From Polaribacter sp. ALD11 (lineage in GTDB: Bacteria > Bacteroidota > Bacteroidia > Flavobacteriales > Flavobacteriaceae), in the NCBI RefSeq assembly GCF_002831685.1, contig NZ_CP025119.1:2254001-2318000 (forward strand): a stretch of 64,000 nucleotides of DNA, written 5' to 3'. The translations under genes and the position numbers were made by a program. The notes beneath the pieces are model-generated. The model was not told where the DNA came from and did not search any database. It saw nothing but the letters and a program-made list of their open reading frames with translations. Shown piece by piece: positions 9,681 to 18,669 of this stretch (the first letter of the stretch is position 1; the number at the start of each line of letters is the position of its first letter).

Positions 9681-10598
9681 TTAAAATGTTCCCCAATTCT
9701 TTAACTCTTCTTCGCTCCATAAATACGGGTAAAAGATTCTTCGCTGGTATTTTGGGTGCATGTATTTTCGCCAGCTACTTCCGCCAGTTGCCTCTAAATC
9801 TTTCTCTTTTCCGCCTAAATATTTACCTGCAGCATTGTAATGTGCCATTACCCATTTTACATTTACAGTATAATCGTAGTGACGCATTGCTTTAATTAAA
9901 TCTTCGTTTTGTTGCACCTCTTTTGGCAATTCCTTAAATTTCTTTGAAAGATTAATATCATTATAATCTTCCATAAAATGAATAAATTCTCCTAAATATT
10001 TTTCTTCAAAAAGATTTAACAATGTTGATTTCTGACCAGTGGTATAATTTTTACCTGCAGCTTGCCAATATAAATGATTGTATGCGTTTTTAAAAGACGA
10101 ATTTCTATCGATATCTTTTCTAAAACGTGCATCAATTAAATTGATTAATTCTGTAGAAGCAAATTCAATTTTTCTGTATTGTGCACTTTGAAAACCACTT
10201 GCAGGGGTTAACGTGTTTCTAAATTTAAGATATTGCTCTTTCTCCATACCGTCTGCCATTACAGAAAAAGAACTGCACAACATATCGAAATATCTGCTAA
10301 TTCTACCTAAATGCATCGAGAATTTATCTACAGAAACTTCTGTAGTTTTTGCAACTTGGTCTATTTCCCACAGAATCATTTTAAACAACAGCTCATTTAC
10401 TTGATGGTACATGATAAAAACCATTTCATCTGGTTGTGTTGTTCTTGGTGTTTGCAACCCTAAAAGTGCGTCTGTCTGAATATAATCCCAGTACGTAATT
10501 GGTGTACTCCAAAGTAAACCTTCTAACATAGAATCTACAGGAACACCTAATTTATCGTATTTTTCTTCAATTGCTTTTAAAATTTCGTCTTTGTTCAT
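9681..10598 (-). CDS. kynA: Tryptophan 2,3-dioxygenase
   Basis: Haem enzyme that opens the tryptophan indole ring to N-formylkynurenine, the first step of the kynurenine pathway. The protein is 305 residues from the ATG at 10598 (MNKDEILKAI); a 12-residue upstream extension in frame is not needed. The YWDYIQTDALLGLQ block, distal His65 (MYHQVNELLFK), proximal His253 (VMAHYNAAGKYLGG) and the TGGSSW substrate loop (271-276) are all present. No kynurenine formamidase, monooxygenase or kynureninase gene lies nearby in the window. It sits between hppD and the DUF3108 gene. Confidence 0.96.
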   Translation of the reverse strand: MNKDEILKAIEEKYDKLGVPVDSMLEGLLWSTPITYWDYIQTDALLGLQTPRTTQPDEMVFIMYHQVNELLFKMILWEIDQVAKTTEVSVDKFSMHLGRISRYFDMLCSSFSVMADGMEKEQYLKFRNTLTPASGFQSAQYRKIEFASTELINLIDARFRKDIDRNSSFKNAYNHLYWQAAGKNYTTGQKSTLLNLFEEKYLGEFIHFMEDYNDINLSKKFKELPKEVQQNEDLIKAMRHYDYTVNVKWVMAHYNAAGKYLGGKEKDLEATGGSSWRKYMHPKYQRRIFYPYLWSEEELKNWGTF

Positions 10599-10689
10599 GT
10601 TTTTTAGAATTAAGATATTAGAACAAATAAACAAGACTTTTTTTAAAAATCTAATTTATTTGCTGAATTAAGAACGTTTTATTTGTTGA

Positions 10690-10736
10690 ATAAAAAAAAC
10701 CAAGATTCAAAAGTTTTAAGTCTTGTCTCTTGGTTC
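10690..10736 (-). terminator. Terminator of hppD
   Basis: Stem AACCAAGA (10698-10705) pairs with TCTTGGTT (10728-10735). On the minus strand it is followed by eight T residues (the A-run at 10692-10699). The 3' side contains a direct repeat of TCTTGTCTCTT. Confidence 0.65.
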
Positions 10737-10767
10737 TTTTTTCTTGTCTCTTTTTTATCTTTTCTTT

Positions 10768-11931
10768 CTAAAGCGTTCCTCTTTTTTCTTGTTCTCTTTC
10801 TATAGATTCAAACAATGCTTTAAAGTTTCCTGCTCCAAAACCTTTGGCTCCCATTCTTTGAATTATTTCGAAAAACAAGGTTGGTCTGTCTTCTATTGGT
10901 TTTGTGAAAATTTGCAATAAATACCCTTCTTCATCTGCATCTATCATAATACCTAAAGCCATTAACTTTTCGATATCTTCACCTAATTCGTGACTAAATT
11001 CTTGTAATCTTCCAGGTACTGATCTGTAATATTCTTCTGGAGGCGTTGATAAAAACTCTACGCCGTTTGCTTTTAATTGACTTACAGTTTTAATAATATC
11101 GTCGGTTGCAACTGCTATGTGTTGCACTCCTGCTCCTTCATAAAAATCTAAATATTCTTCAATTTGAGAACGCTTTGCAGCTTTTGCTGGCTCGTTTATT
11201 GGAAACTTAATTCTACCGTTTCCGTTAGACATTACCTTACTCATTAATGCAGAATATTCGGTGTGAATTTGTTTGTCATCAAACGATAAGAAGTTTTCAA
11301 AGCCCATAACATCTTCGTACCATTTTACCCAAACGTCCATTTGATTCCAGCCTACATTACCAACCATGTGGTCTATGTATTTTAAACCTGCACTTGGCGG
11401 GTTGTATTCTGATTCCCACTTTTGGAAACCTGGTAAAAATGCTCCGTTGTAGTTTTTACGCTCTACGAACATGTGTACTGTTTCTCCGTAGGTATAAATT
11501 CCTGCTCTTACAACTTCACCGTGCTCATCTGTCTCTACAGTTGGTTCCATGTACGATTTTGCACCTCTAGAAGTTGTTTCTTCATAAGCTTTTCTAGCAT
11601 CTTCTACCCAAAGTGCTACAATTTTTACACCATCGCCATGTTTTACAATATGATCGTTTATTGGCGATTTGCTATTTAACGGAGTTGTTAACATCAACTT
11701 TATCTTGTCTTGCGTTAAGACATAACTCACTGAATCTTTAGAACCCGTTTCTAAACCGCGATATGCGTGTGATTGAAATCCGAATGCTGTTTTATAGAAA
11801 TGTGCTGCTTGTTTTGCGTTACCAACGTAAAATTCTACGTAATCTGTACCAAGTAATGGAAGGAAATCTTGTGCTCCTTCAAATATTTTTTCTAAACCGT
11901 ATTCTACTGATTTTATTTCTTTTTTACTCAT
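10768..11931 (-). CDS. hppD: 4-hydroxyphenylpyruvate dioxygenase
   Basis: Non-haem iron dioxygenase converting 4-hydroxyphenylpyruvate to homogentisate in tyrosine degradation. The 387-residue length is typical. The three iron ligands of the C-terminal vicinal-oxygen-chelate domain are His188 (YIDHMVGNVG), His271 (GVQHIAVATDD) and Glu355 (LFFEIIQR). The closing GAGNFKALFESIE block is characteristic. It lies downstream of hmgA on the same strand, separated by 197 bp with two repeat elements. A perfect 16-bp hairpin lies just 15 bp before the start codon, so the leader may be structured. Confidence 0.97.
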   Translation of the reverse strand: MSKKEIKSVEYGLEKIFEGAQDFLPLLGTDYVEFYVGNAKQAAHFYKTAFGFQSHAYRGLETGSKDSVSYVLTQDKIKLMLTTPLNSKSPINDHIVKHGDGVKIVALWVEDARKAYEETTSRGAKSYMEPTVETDEHGEVVRAGIYTYGETVHMFVERKNYNGAFLPGFQKWESEYNPPSAGLKYIDHMVGNVGWNQMDVWVKWYEDVMGFENFLSFDDKQIHTEYSALMSKVMSNGNGRIKFPINEPAKAAKRSQIEEYLDFYEGAGVQHIAVATDDIIKTVSQLKANGVEFLSTPPEEYYRSVPGRLQEFSHELGEDIEKLMALGIMIDADEEGYLLQIFTKPIEDRPTLFFEIIQRMGAKGFGAGNFKALFESIEREQEKRGTL

Positions 11932-11946
11932 TGTCTTTTATTTTTT

Positions 11947-11979
11947 AGACCTCACAGGTTTTAAAAACCTGTGAGGTCT
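11947..11979. repeat. Palindromic CCTCACAGG/CCTGTGAGG element
   Basis: Perfect 16-bp arms starting AGACCTCACAGG and ending CCTGTGAGGTCT around a single base. It lies between hmgA and hppD. The T-rich side is on the plus strand, opposite to the genes, so it does not look like their normal terminator. A related hairpin with the same ACCTCACA core lies at 18618-18645 in an equivalent position. Confidence 0.8.
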
Positions 11980-12040
11980 TTTCGTTTTTAAATTAGCTAC
12001 TTCTCTCTAATGAAAGCAGTACTTTTTCAAACAAACTTAG

Positions 12041-12110
12041 CCCTGATTGTAGCATTTGTTTGAGCTCTTTTTTGTTTTTCTCAAAAAAAGCGAGTGCGAA
12101 AAGCAGGAAA
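12041..12110 (+). repeat. Dispersed structured repeat, copy 1
   Basis: It shares two exact blocks with copy 2 at 18670-18757: TTGTTTGAGCTCTTTTTT (12056-12073) and a 22-base block from AAAAAAAGCGAG to GAAAAGC (12083-12104). The stem CTTTTTT/AAAAAAAG is closed here by a G-C pair around the loop TTTTTCT. No reading frame is evident. Confidence 0.75.
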
Positions 12111-12128
12111 TAGCTTCTAATAATTAAG

Positions 12129-13286
12129 CTACTCCAACCAAGATTTATAATACTCCTCGTCAGCAATTTTCATGGCTTCTTCTGTAACCTGTAACGGCTT
12201 AAAAGTGTCTACCATAACGGCTAATTCTTCGGTTTTTGTATGCCCAATACTACGCTCGGTTGCTCCTGGGTGTGGACCATGAGGAATTCCGGCTGGGTGC
12301 AAGGAAATATGACCTTGATCGATGTCGTTTCTACTCATAAAATCGCCATCTACATAGTACAAAACTTCGTCTGAATCTATGTTACTATGATTGTAAGGTG
12401 CAGGAATTGAGTTTGGGTGATAATCATACAAACGTGGTACAAAGCTGCAAATTACAAATGCATTTGTCTCGAAGGTTTGGTGCACTGGTGGCGGTTGATG
12501 AATACGACCGGTAATTGGTTCGAAATCGTGAATTGAAAAAGCATACGGAAAATTATAACCGTCGTAACCAACTACATCAAACGGGTGTGAAGCGTAAATC
12601 ATTTCTATAATTTCGCCCTGTTTTTTTACTTTGATTAAGAAATCTCCTAATTCATTATAAGTTTCTAATTCTTGGGGTCTTCTTAAATCTCGTTCACAAA
12701 ATGGTGAATGTTCTAATAGTTGTCCAAAATAATTTCTATATCTTTTTGGGGTGTATACAGGCGAATAAGATTCAACAATAAAAAGTCTATTATTTTCATC
12801 ATCGAAATCTAGTTTGTATATAATTCCACGCGGAATTACTAAATAATCTCCGTATTTAAAATCAATATTACCAAGATGTGTTCTTAGTTTTCCGGTTCCT
12901 TTATGGATAAAAATTACCTCGTCTGCATCAGTATTTTTATAAAAATAATCTGTGGTCGATTTTTTTGGTGCTGATAAAATGATATTACAATCCGAATTTG
13001 TTAGAACAATTTTTCTACTTTCTAAATAATCATCTTCCGGCGGAACTTGAAATCCGCGAAAACGATAAGATTGAATATTATTTGCTTTTGCAATTTTCGG
13101 TTTTACAGAATATTGCTTGCGAATTTCTTTGACCATTGTTGGTCTATGTTCATGATATGAGTTGGTAGACATTCCGTCGAAACCAATGGTACCAAAAAGT
13201 TGTTCGTAATATAAACTTCCGTCTTTTTTACGAAACTGTGTGTGTCTTTTGGGTGGAATTGTTCCTAATTTATGATAGAAAGGCAT
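12129..13286 (-). CDS. hmgA: Homogentisate 1,2-dioxygenase
   Basis: Cupin-fold iron dioxygenase that opens homogentisate to maleylacetoacetate, the step after HppD. At 385 residues it is shorter than the proteobacterial and human enzymes (about 430-445), as in the Bacteroidota branch. Likely iron ligands are His300 (APYNH), Glu307 (SDEVLYYVDGD) and His336 (GIPHGPHPG); HQPPPVHQTFE precedes them. The start MPFYHKLGTIPPKRHTQFR is the conserved N-terminus of this branch. Maleylacetoacetate isomerase and fumarylacetoacetase are not in the window. A TATCTTTG -7 box on the minus strand (13425-13418) could drive it with a leader of about 125 bases. Confidence 0.94.
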   Translation of the reverse strand: MPFYHKLGTIPPKRHTQFRKKDGSLYYEQLFGTIGFDGMSTNSYHEHRPTMVKEIRKQYSVKPKIAKANNIQSYRFRGFQVPPEDDYLESRKIVLTNSDCNIILSAPKKSTTDYFYKNTDADEVIFIHKGTGKLRTHLGNIDFKYGDYLVIPRGIIYKLDFDDENNRLFIVESYSPVYTPKRYRNYFGQLLEHSPFCERDLRRPQELETYNELGDFLIKVKKQGEIIEMIYASHPFDVVGYDGYNFPYAFSIHDFEPITGRIHQPPPVHQTFETNAFVICSFVPRLYDYHPNSIPAPYNHSNIDSDEVLYYVDGDFMSRNDIDQGHISLHPAGIPHGPHPGATERSIGHTKTEELAVMVDTFKPLQVTEEAMKIADEEYYKSWLE

Positions 13287-13510
13287 GTTTTTTAAATTTT
13301 AAATTAATAATTTGATTAATATAAAAATTTAAAAACTCTATTCTGGATTGCGTTTTATTAGGAATTTTAAATGCGATAATAAATCTAAATACATCTCAAT
13401 CGATTTAGTTATTTATACAAAGATAGGAAATAATACAATTCTTATTTTTTTATTCTTAAAAAACTAATAGTCTCATTTATTTAGCAATAAATACAAACTC
13501 ACTAAATCTT

Positions 13511-13529
13511 ATTTAAAATTATTCTAAAT
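13511..13529. promoter_or_regulatory. Fur/PerR-type 9-1-9 palindrome
   Basis: ATTTAAAAT and ATTCTAAAT flank one central T; the arms differ at a single position. The 9-1-9 geometry is that of Fur-superfamily boxes. It ends 5 bp before the -33 TTG of the receptor promoter, a repressor position. Iron regulation is an inference. Confidence 0.5.
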
Positions 13530-13534
13530 AACTC

Positions 13535-13564
13535 TTGCGAGATTGATTTTAAGAAATATCTTTG
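13535..13564 (+). promoter_or_regulatory. Promoter of the Xus-like receptor operon
   Basis: TTG (13535-13537), a 19-bp spacer, then TATCTTTG (13557-13564). This matches the Bacteroidota housekeeping promoter TTG-N19-TAnnTTTG. The start of transcription should be near 13571, giving a leader of about 38 bases. Confidence 0.75.
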
Positions 13565-13608
13565 CATAAATTATCATTATTTAGATTTAATAAAAATAAT
13601 ACTTTAAA

Positions 13609-16032
13609 ATGAAATCCTTTTTTTACGTCTTCTTTTTTCTTGTAAGCATATCTCTTTTTGCTCAGAAAGCAACAATTACTGGTGTTATTAAATTTAAAGA
13701 TAAAAGTCCTGCTGATTTGGCTACTGTTTATTTAGAAAATGGCACAAAACACACCTACACCAATGAAAAAGGATTTTATAAAATTACAGGATTGCCTTAT
13801 GGAAAACAAATCATTAAAATAAAATACTTTGGTAAGGATACAGAAAGTGTAACTGTTATAATTAACGACAAAGAGGTTGTAATAAATCACACTTTAAAAT
13901 ACAACCAAACAAATGATCTAAAAGAAATTATTATAAAAAGCAAAACCAAAGAACGCAAAATAGAAACGAAAGGTTTTGCTGTAAATGCTATAAAAATGAA
14001 AGATATAGCGCTACAATCTGTACAAGCAAATGATGTTTTAGATCGTTCTTCTGGCGTAAGAATAAGGCAAAATGGTGGCTTGGGTTCTCACACACATTAT
14101 ACTATAAATGGCCTTTCGGGCAATGCAATTCGAATTTTCATCAATGGATCTCCAATACAATCATACGGTCCTTCTTTTTCTTTAAGTAGCATACCAACAA
14201 ACATGATAGAGCGTATAGAAGTGTACAAAGGTGTTGTTCCGGTAGAATTGGCGGGAGATGCTTTGGGCGGCGCAATAAATGTCCTTTTAAAAGATGATTT
14301 TAATAAAAACTCTTTAAGTACTTCTTATTCAGTTGGCTCTTTTAACACACATCAGGCTACAATAGCTGGTAACAAATACGATAACAAATCTGGTTTTACT
14401 CTTAGAGGTTCCGGTTTTTATAACTATTCTGACAACAACTACAAAGTCTGGGGAAACCAAGTATATACTACAGAACCAACAACGGGAGACATTACTTATG
14501 TAAGGGCTAAAAGATTTCATGATGCATATACTTCTAAAGGGTTTAAAGTAGATGCGGGATTTTCTAAACGAAAATGGGCTGATGAACTATTAGTTGGTGC
14601 TATTTACTCCTCTTTAAACAGGGAGATACAACATGGTGCTACAATGGAATCTGTTTACGGAAATAGAAAAGTAGCGCAACAAACAAAACTGATTAGTACC
14701 TCTTATAAAGATGCTAGTTTTTTAGGAAGCAAAAAAATTAGTGTTGATTTATTTTCATCATACTCTAGATTGAAAAGAAACCTAACAGACATCACTCCTT
14801 TTATTTATGATTGGGATGGGAAACGTAAAGAAAAGTTTTATTCAGATGGAAACTCAATAGGATATTACGAGTATTTCTCTGGTGCTGAAGCAGGAAACCC
14901 AACATTACAAGAAAGTATTGAAAAAGTATACGTAGGTCGTGCATCATCAAAATATAAGATAAACGATAACCACGCAATAACAGCTAATTTTTTACACACA
15001 AGGTTTATTAGAGACTTACAAGATCCGTTAAGGCACATAGACATAAGAAACTTAGAAGATACAAGATTTTCTAACAAGAGTATTTTTGGTATAGGCTATG
15101 AGTTAAATACTTTTAATGATAAACTAAAAACGGCTGTTTTTTATAAAAATTTCAATCAAAATATACAAATTATTGAATATAAAAAAGAAAATGACGCTTC
15201 TCCTGTTGAGTTAAATAATGTGACTAGAGATGTAACTGCTGATGGATTTGGATTTACAATGGCATATGAAATCTTACCTAATCTTCTAATTCAAACATCT
15301 ATAGAAAACTCGTTCAGGCTCCCTGTAGCTCGAGAGTTGTTTGGTAATCTTGCCGAAAACCTTGAACCTAATTATAATTTAAAACCCGAAAAGAGTAAAA
15401 ATGTAAACCTGGGTGTGGTACTAGGAACTTTTATCTACGGAAAAAATGAAACCAGAATTAAAATAAATACATTTCTAAGAGATACTAAAGACAAAATAAA
15501 GCGAAATGTAAGAGAAGATGATACCGATGAAACCACCGAGTTTATTAATGATGAGAGTTACATCAGTAAAGGATTTGATATTGATGTATTTTATTCTTAT
15601 GACAGAAAATTAGATTTTAACGGAAATGTATCTGTATTTAACTCCCGTTTTAATACTCAATTTAATGAAACGGGTCTAGCATATAATTGGTATCGAGACC
15701 GAGAAAGAAATGCCCCTTTTCTTACAGCAAATGGTAACTTAAGATACACAAGTGATAATTTATTTCAAAAAAAATCTAAAACAGTATTCTCTACAAATTT
15801 ATCTTATGTGCATTGGTTTTACAGAGATTGGGAATCTTTAGGTGGAGCAGGAAAAGACATTATACCTACTCAACTCGTTAGCGATATTGGTATTACACAT
15901 ACTTTTCCTAATAAGAACCTAACTCTTTCTTTAGACGCAAGAAATATTTTAAACGCTCAGGTTTTTGATAATTATGCTTTGCAAAAACCAGGACGTGCTT
16001 TTTACATGAAAATAAACTACACAATTTTTTAA
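13609..16032 (+). CDS. TonB-dependent receptor (XusA-like, probable siderophore/iron uptake)
   Basis: Outer-membrane transporter of 807 residues. A signal peptide ends at LFAQ (residue 19), followed by a carboxypeptidase-like domain (about 22-100), a plug (about 125-230 with IRQNGG, TINGLSG, IFINGSPI and GDALGGAINVLLKDD) and a barrel ending in KINYTIF. It is shorter than SusC proteins (about 1,000 residues), in the size range of siderophore receptors. It is followed 26 bp later by a DUF4374-like lipoprotein gene. In Bacteroides the XusA receptor and XusB lipoprotein are paired like this for xenosiderophore uptake. The Fur-like box upstream fits that role. The exact ligand is unknown. Confidence 0.85.
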   Translation: MKSFFYVFFFLVSISLFAQKATITGVIKFKDKSPADLATVYLENGTKHTYTNEKGFYKITGLPYGKQIIKIKYFGKDTESVTVIINDKEVVINHTLKYNQTNDLKEIIIKSKTKERKIETKGFAVNAIKMKDIALQSVQANDVLDRSSGVRIRQNGGLGSHTHYTINGLSGNAIRIFINGSPIQSYGPSFSLSSIPTNMIERIEVYKGVVPVELAGDALGGAINVLLKDDFNKNSLSTSYSVGSFNTHQATIAGNKYDNKSGFTLRGSGFYNYSDNNYKVWGNQVYTTEPTTGDITYVRAKRFHDAYTSKGFKVDAGFSKRKWADELLVGAIYSSLNREIQHGATMESVYGNRKVAQQTKLISTSYKDASFLGSKKISVDLFSSYSRLKRNLTDITPFIYDWDGKRKEKFYSDGNSIGYYEYFSGAEAGNPTLQESIEKVYVGRASSKYKINDNHAITANFLHTRFIRDLQDPLRHIDIRNLEDTRFSNKSIFGIGYELNTFNDKLKTAVFYKNFNQNIQIIEYKKENDASPVELNNVTRDVTADGFGFTMAYEILPNLLIQTSIENSFRLPVARELFGNLAENLEPNYNLKPEKSKNVNLGVVLGTFIYGKNETRIKINTFLRDTKDKIKRNVREDDTDETTEFINDESYISKGFDIDVFYSYDRKLDFNGNVSVFNSRFNTQFNETGLAYNWYRDRERNAPFLTANGNLRYTSDNLFQKKSKTVFSTNLSYVHWFYRDWESLGGAGKDIIPTQLVSDIGITHTFPNKNLTLSLDARNILNAQVFDNYALQKPGRAFYMKINYTIF

Positions 16033-16058
16033 CCTTAAATTTTAAACACTACTTTATT

Positions 16059-17435
16059 ATGATTAATTTTAATTTCAAATGGTCTATTCAAAAAACAATT
16101 GTTTTGAGTATGCTTTCAATCGTTTTTATAACTACTTCTTGTAGTAGTGATGCCCCAATTGACAACCCAGAACCCGAAGAACCAACCGTAGAGGGTCGTA
16201 ACCAATTTACATTGGCTTTATCTGCAAGTCCAACCGGAGAAACAAAAGTGTATACGCAAGCTTTAACAGATGTAACTGCTGGTGTAACCGTAAGTTATGA
16301 TGGTAAAGGGTTTGAAATACCCTCTACAAGAACTGCAAGAATTTTTGGATCTACAGATGGAAAATCTTTATATAATCTTGATTATGGCGGTGGAAGAATC
16401 TACAAATTCTCTGTTGATGGAGAGGAAAGTTATAATCAATTATTCGAAAAAAACGTAGAATTTGCAATGGGTACAGCCTACCCAAGATGGACGAAAGCTA
16501 GCGAGGAATCTGCGTCTATACATTATGCTAGTGGTAGCAATGCTACAAGAGTTTTTGATGAAAATGATGCTACCAAATTTATAAGGTCTGATGTTACTTT
16601 AAGAATTATGAGTGTTGGTTTAAACAACCTTACTTTTGGTTCTATTGAAGAAATTATTATTCCTGTAAGTGATACAGATTTAGAGCCTTATACCATTAAT
16701 GTGGAGGGTACAGATTATGACCATTATAATTATGTTGGTAGAGTAGATGCACCTGTTATTGCTGGTAATAAAATATATTATGGTATGTCTAAAAGTGCAT
16801 ACAACCCAGAAAACCCTTGTTCTGGTAGAGGATGCCCTCCAGCAATTTACAGAAATACGGAAACACTAGTTTTAGATTACCCTTCTTTAACAAATCCTAA
16901 AATTATTTCTACGGATATTGCAAAAGGTGCTACTAATGGCTATAGAACTCCTGTTGCTTATAAGGATGAACTTGGAGATGTATATCAAATTATTTCTGTG
17001 CCAGACAACACGTATGACACAAATATTTTAAAAATAAGTAATGGTGATTATGACGAAACCTTTAAGTTTAATTTATCTGATCTTTTAGGAGAAAATACAA
17101 GGTCTTACGGATGGTTTTATGCAGGAAACGGAATTGGTTATGTTCCGTATTTAAGATCAGATGAAACAAATTCAAATAACGATTCTAATTGGTCTGTTGC
17201 TCGTGTAGATTTATATAACGGTACAGCAATTAAAATGAATTTACCTACCAACCTTTGGTTAAGACAATACCAAAGTGCTGTTGTTAAAGATGGTAAATTC
17301 TACATGGCAATTACACCGACAGGTAAAAATGGTAATGTGTATATTTTTGACACAAGCTCTACAAGCCCTGATGGTTTTACTGTTGGTGCAACATTAGAAA
17401 ATTTAGCTGAAGGTACTTATATTGGTATTTACTAA
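16059..17435 (+). CDS. DUF4374-like (XusB-type) lipoprotein
   Basis: A 458-residue lipoprotein with lipobox ITTSC (Cys28) and a Pro/Glu-rich linker (NPEPEEP). The body shows repeated short beta strands with Gly-Asn/Asp turns, such as DGKSLYNLDYGGGRIYKF and GNVYIFDTSS, consistent with a beta-propeller. I assign it to DUF4374 from this pattern and from its position directly after a TonB receptor; the family call is moderate. A CSGRGCP segment near residue 253 gives an unusual close cysteine pair for an exported protein. No PepSY (XusC-like) gene follows; a terminator closes the unit. Confidence 0.55.
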   Translation: MINFNFKWSIQKTIVLSMLSIVFITTSCSSDAPIDNPEPEEPTVEGRNQFTLALSASPTGETKVYTQALTDVTAGVTVSYDGKGFEIPSTRTARIFGSTDGKSLYNLDYGGGRIYKFSVDGEESYNQLFEKNVEFAMGTAYPRWTKASEESASIHYASGSNATRVFDENDATKFIRSDVTLRIMSVGLNNLTFGSIEEIIIPVSDTDLEPYTINVEGTDYDHYNYVGRVDAPVIAGNKIYYGMSKSAYNPENPCSGRGCPPAIYRNTETLVLDYPSLTNPKIISTDIAKGATNGYRTPVAYKDELGDVYQIISVPDNTYDTNILKISNGDYDETFKFNLSDLLGENTRSYGWFYAGNGIGYVPYLRSDETNSNNDSNWSVARVDLYNGTAIKMNLPTNLWLRQYQSAVVKDGKFYMAITPTGKNGNVYIFDTSSTSPDGFTVGATLENLAEGTYIGIY

Positions 17436-17458
17436 GACTAATTAAATTCAAAATAAAA

Positions 17459-17498
17459 ACACCCTTCAAGATATAATAACCTGAAGGGTGTTTTTTTA
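17459..17498 (+). terminator. Terminator of the Xus-like operon (possibly bidirectional)
   Basis: ACACCCTTCA (17459-17468) pairs with TGAAGGGTGT (17482-17491), followed by a run of T. The A-rich left flank would also supply U residues for the convergent reductase transcript. Confidence 0.88.
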
Positions 17499-17543
17499 TT
17501 AAATGCTGTTTGGTATTTTTCTAATATAACGCCAACAACTAAG

Positions 17544-18599
17544 TTACTCTATCTTTTTAACAACCGCTTTTGGTGCTTCCTTTCGTGTTCCGTCAAAACC
17601 ATCTACACCACCAACTGTTGTGTATTTCATTACATATTTTTTATTTGGATAAATGCGTTTGTACGCACTTTGGCACATTAAAGTTGCTTCATGAAATCCG
17701 CACAAAATTAATTTTAATTTCCCTGGATAGGTATTTACATCTCCAATAGCATAAATTCCTGGAATGTTCGTTTGGTAATCTAAAGCATTATTTACTTTAA
17801 TCGCATTTTTCTCTATTTCTAAGCCCCAGTTTCCTATTGGTCCTAATTTAGGAGACAAACCAAAAAGTGGAATAAAATGATCTGTTTCTATAATAAATGG
17901 TTCTCCTCCGTTTTGAATTACAGAAACCCCTTCTACTTTATCTGTACCTGCAATACCTACAACTTCCGCTGGTGTAAGCATGGTAATTTTACCAGCATCT
18001 TTTAATTCTTGTACTTTGTCTACAGAATCTAAAGCGCCTCTAAATTCGTTTCTTCTGTGTATTAAAGTGACTGATGAAGCAACGTCTGTTAAAAATATTG
18101 ACCAATCTAAAGCAGAATCTCCACCACCAGAAATTACCACTTTTTTATCTCTGTAAAATTCTGGATCTCTAATAATATATTCGACTCCTTTATCTTCGAA
18201 ATTTGCAATGTTAGGAATGGGTGGTTTTCTTGGTTCGAAAGACCCCAATCCGCCAGCAATTGCAACTATTTTTGCATGGTGCTTTGTACCTTTATTTGTA
18301 GTAACAATAAACGTTTCGTCTTCTTGTTTCTCTATGGTTTCTGCACGTTCACCTAAGGTAAAACCTGGTTCAAATTGCTTAATTTGTTCTAGTAACTTAT
18401 CGGTTAAATCACCTGCTAAAATTTCTGGATATGCAGGAATATCATAAATAGGTTTTTTAGGATAAATCTCAGAACATTGTCCGCCAGCTTGCGGCAACGC
18501 ATCTATTAAATGACAACGCAGTTTTAATAAACCTGCTTCAAAAACGGTGAACAAACCTGTTGGTCCTGCTCCTATAATTAAGATATCTGTTGTAATCAC
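17544..18599 (-). CDS. Ferredoxin--NADP+ reductase, thioredoxin-reductase-like type
   Basis: FAD/NAD(P)H flavoprotein of 351 residues. The FAD motif GAGPTG is at about residues 10-15, GGQCSEIYP follows, and the second nucleotide motif GGGDSALDW lies near residue 158, with the late GDVNTYPGK FAD block. The CxxC redox pair of true thioredoxin reductases is absent, as in the Bacillus YumC-type ferredoxin reductases, so electron exchange with ferredoxin or flavodoxin is the likely role. The start codon is GTG (18599). It follows nfu and mrp on the same strand, a sensible setting for an electron donor to Fe-S assembly, although a structured repeat intervenes. Confidence 0.88.
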   Translation of the reverse strand: MITTDILIIGAGPTGLFTVFEAGLLKLRCHLIDALPQAGGQCSEIYPKKPIYDIPAYPEILAGDLTDKLLEQIKQFEPGFTLGERAETIEKQEDETFIVTTNKGTKHHAKIVAIAGGLGSFEPRKPPIPNIANFEDKGVEYIIRDPEFYRDKKVVISGGGDSALDWSIFLTDVASSVTLIHRRNEFRGALDSVDKVQELKDAGKITMLTPAEVVGIAGTDKVEGVSVIQNGGEPFIIETDHFIPLFGLSPKLGPIGNWGLEIEKNAIKVNNALDYQTNIPGIYAIGDVNTYPGKLKLILCGFHEATLMCQSAYKRIYPNKKYVMKYTTVGGVDGFDGTRKEAPKAVVKKIE

Positions 18600-18617
18600 T
18601 TTTTTTTATTTTTTAAA

Positions 18618-18645
18618 ACCTCACAAAGTTTTATACTTGTGAGGT
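18618..18645. repeat. Palindromic CCTCACAA/TTGTGAGG element
   Basis: ACCTCACAA (18618-18626) pairs with TTGTGAGGT (18637-18645). It lies 18 bp upstream of the reductase GTG start and has a T-run on the plus strand. Its sequence core and placement match the hairpin before hppD (11947-11979). Confidence 0.7.
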
Positions 18646-18669
18646 CTTTTTTATGTTGATGAGCGCGTT

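Larger units (their letters stand above)
13287..13608. other. Intergenic region between divergent hmgA and TonB receptor genes
   Basis: This 322-bp gap has no supportable gene. It holds a candidate -7 box for hmgA (minus strand, 13425-13418), a 19-bp Fur-like palindrome (13511-13529) and a full Bacteroidota-type promoter for the receptor (13535-13564). Confidence 0.7.

Noticed and set aside
13511..13529. Terminator reading of the Fur-like palindrome
   Set aside because: No T-run follows in either direction and no gene ends there; it lies beside a promoter.
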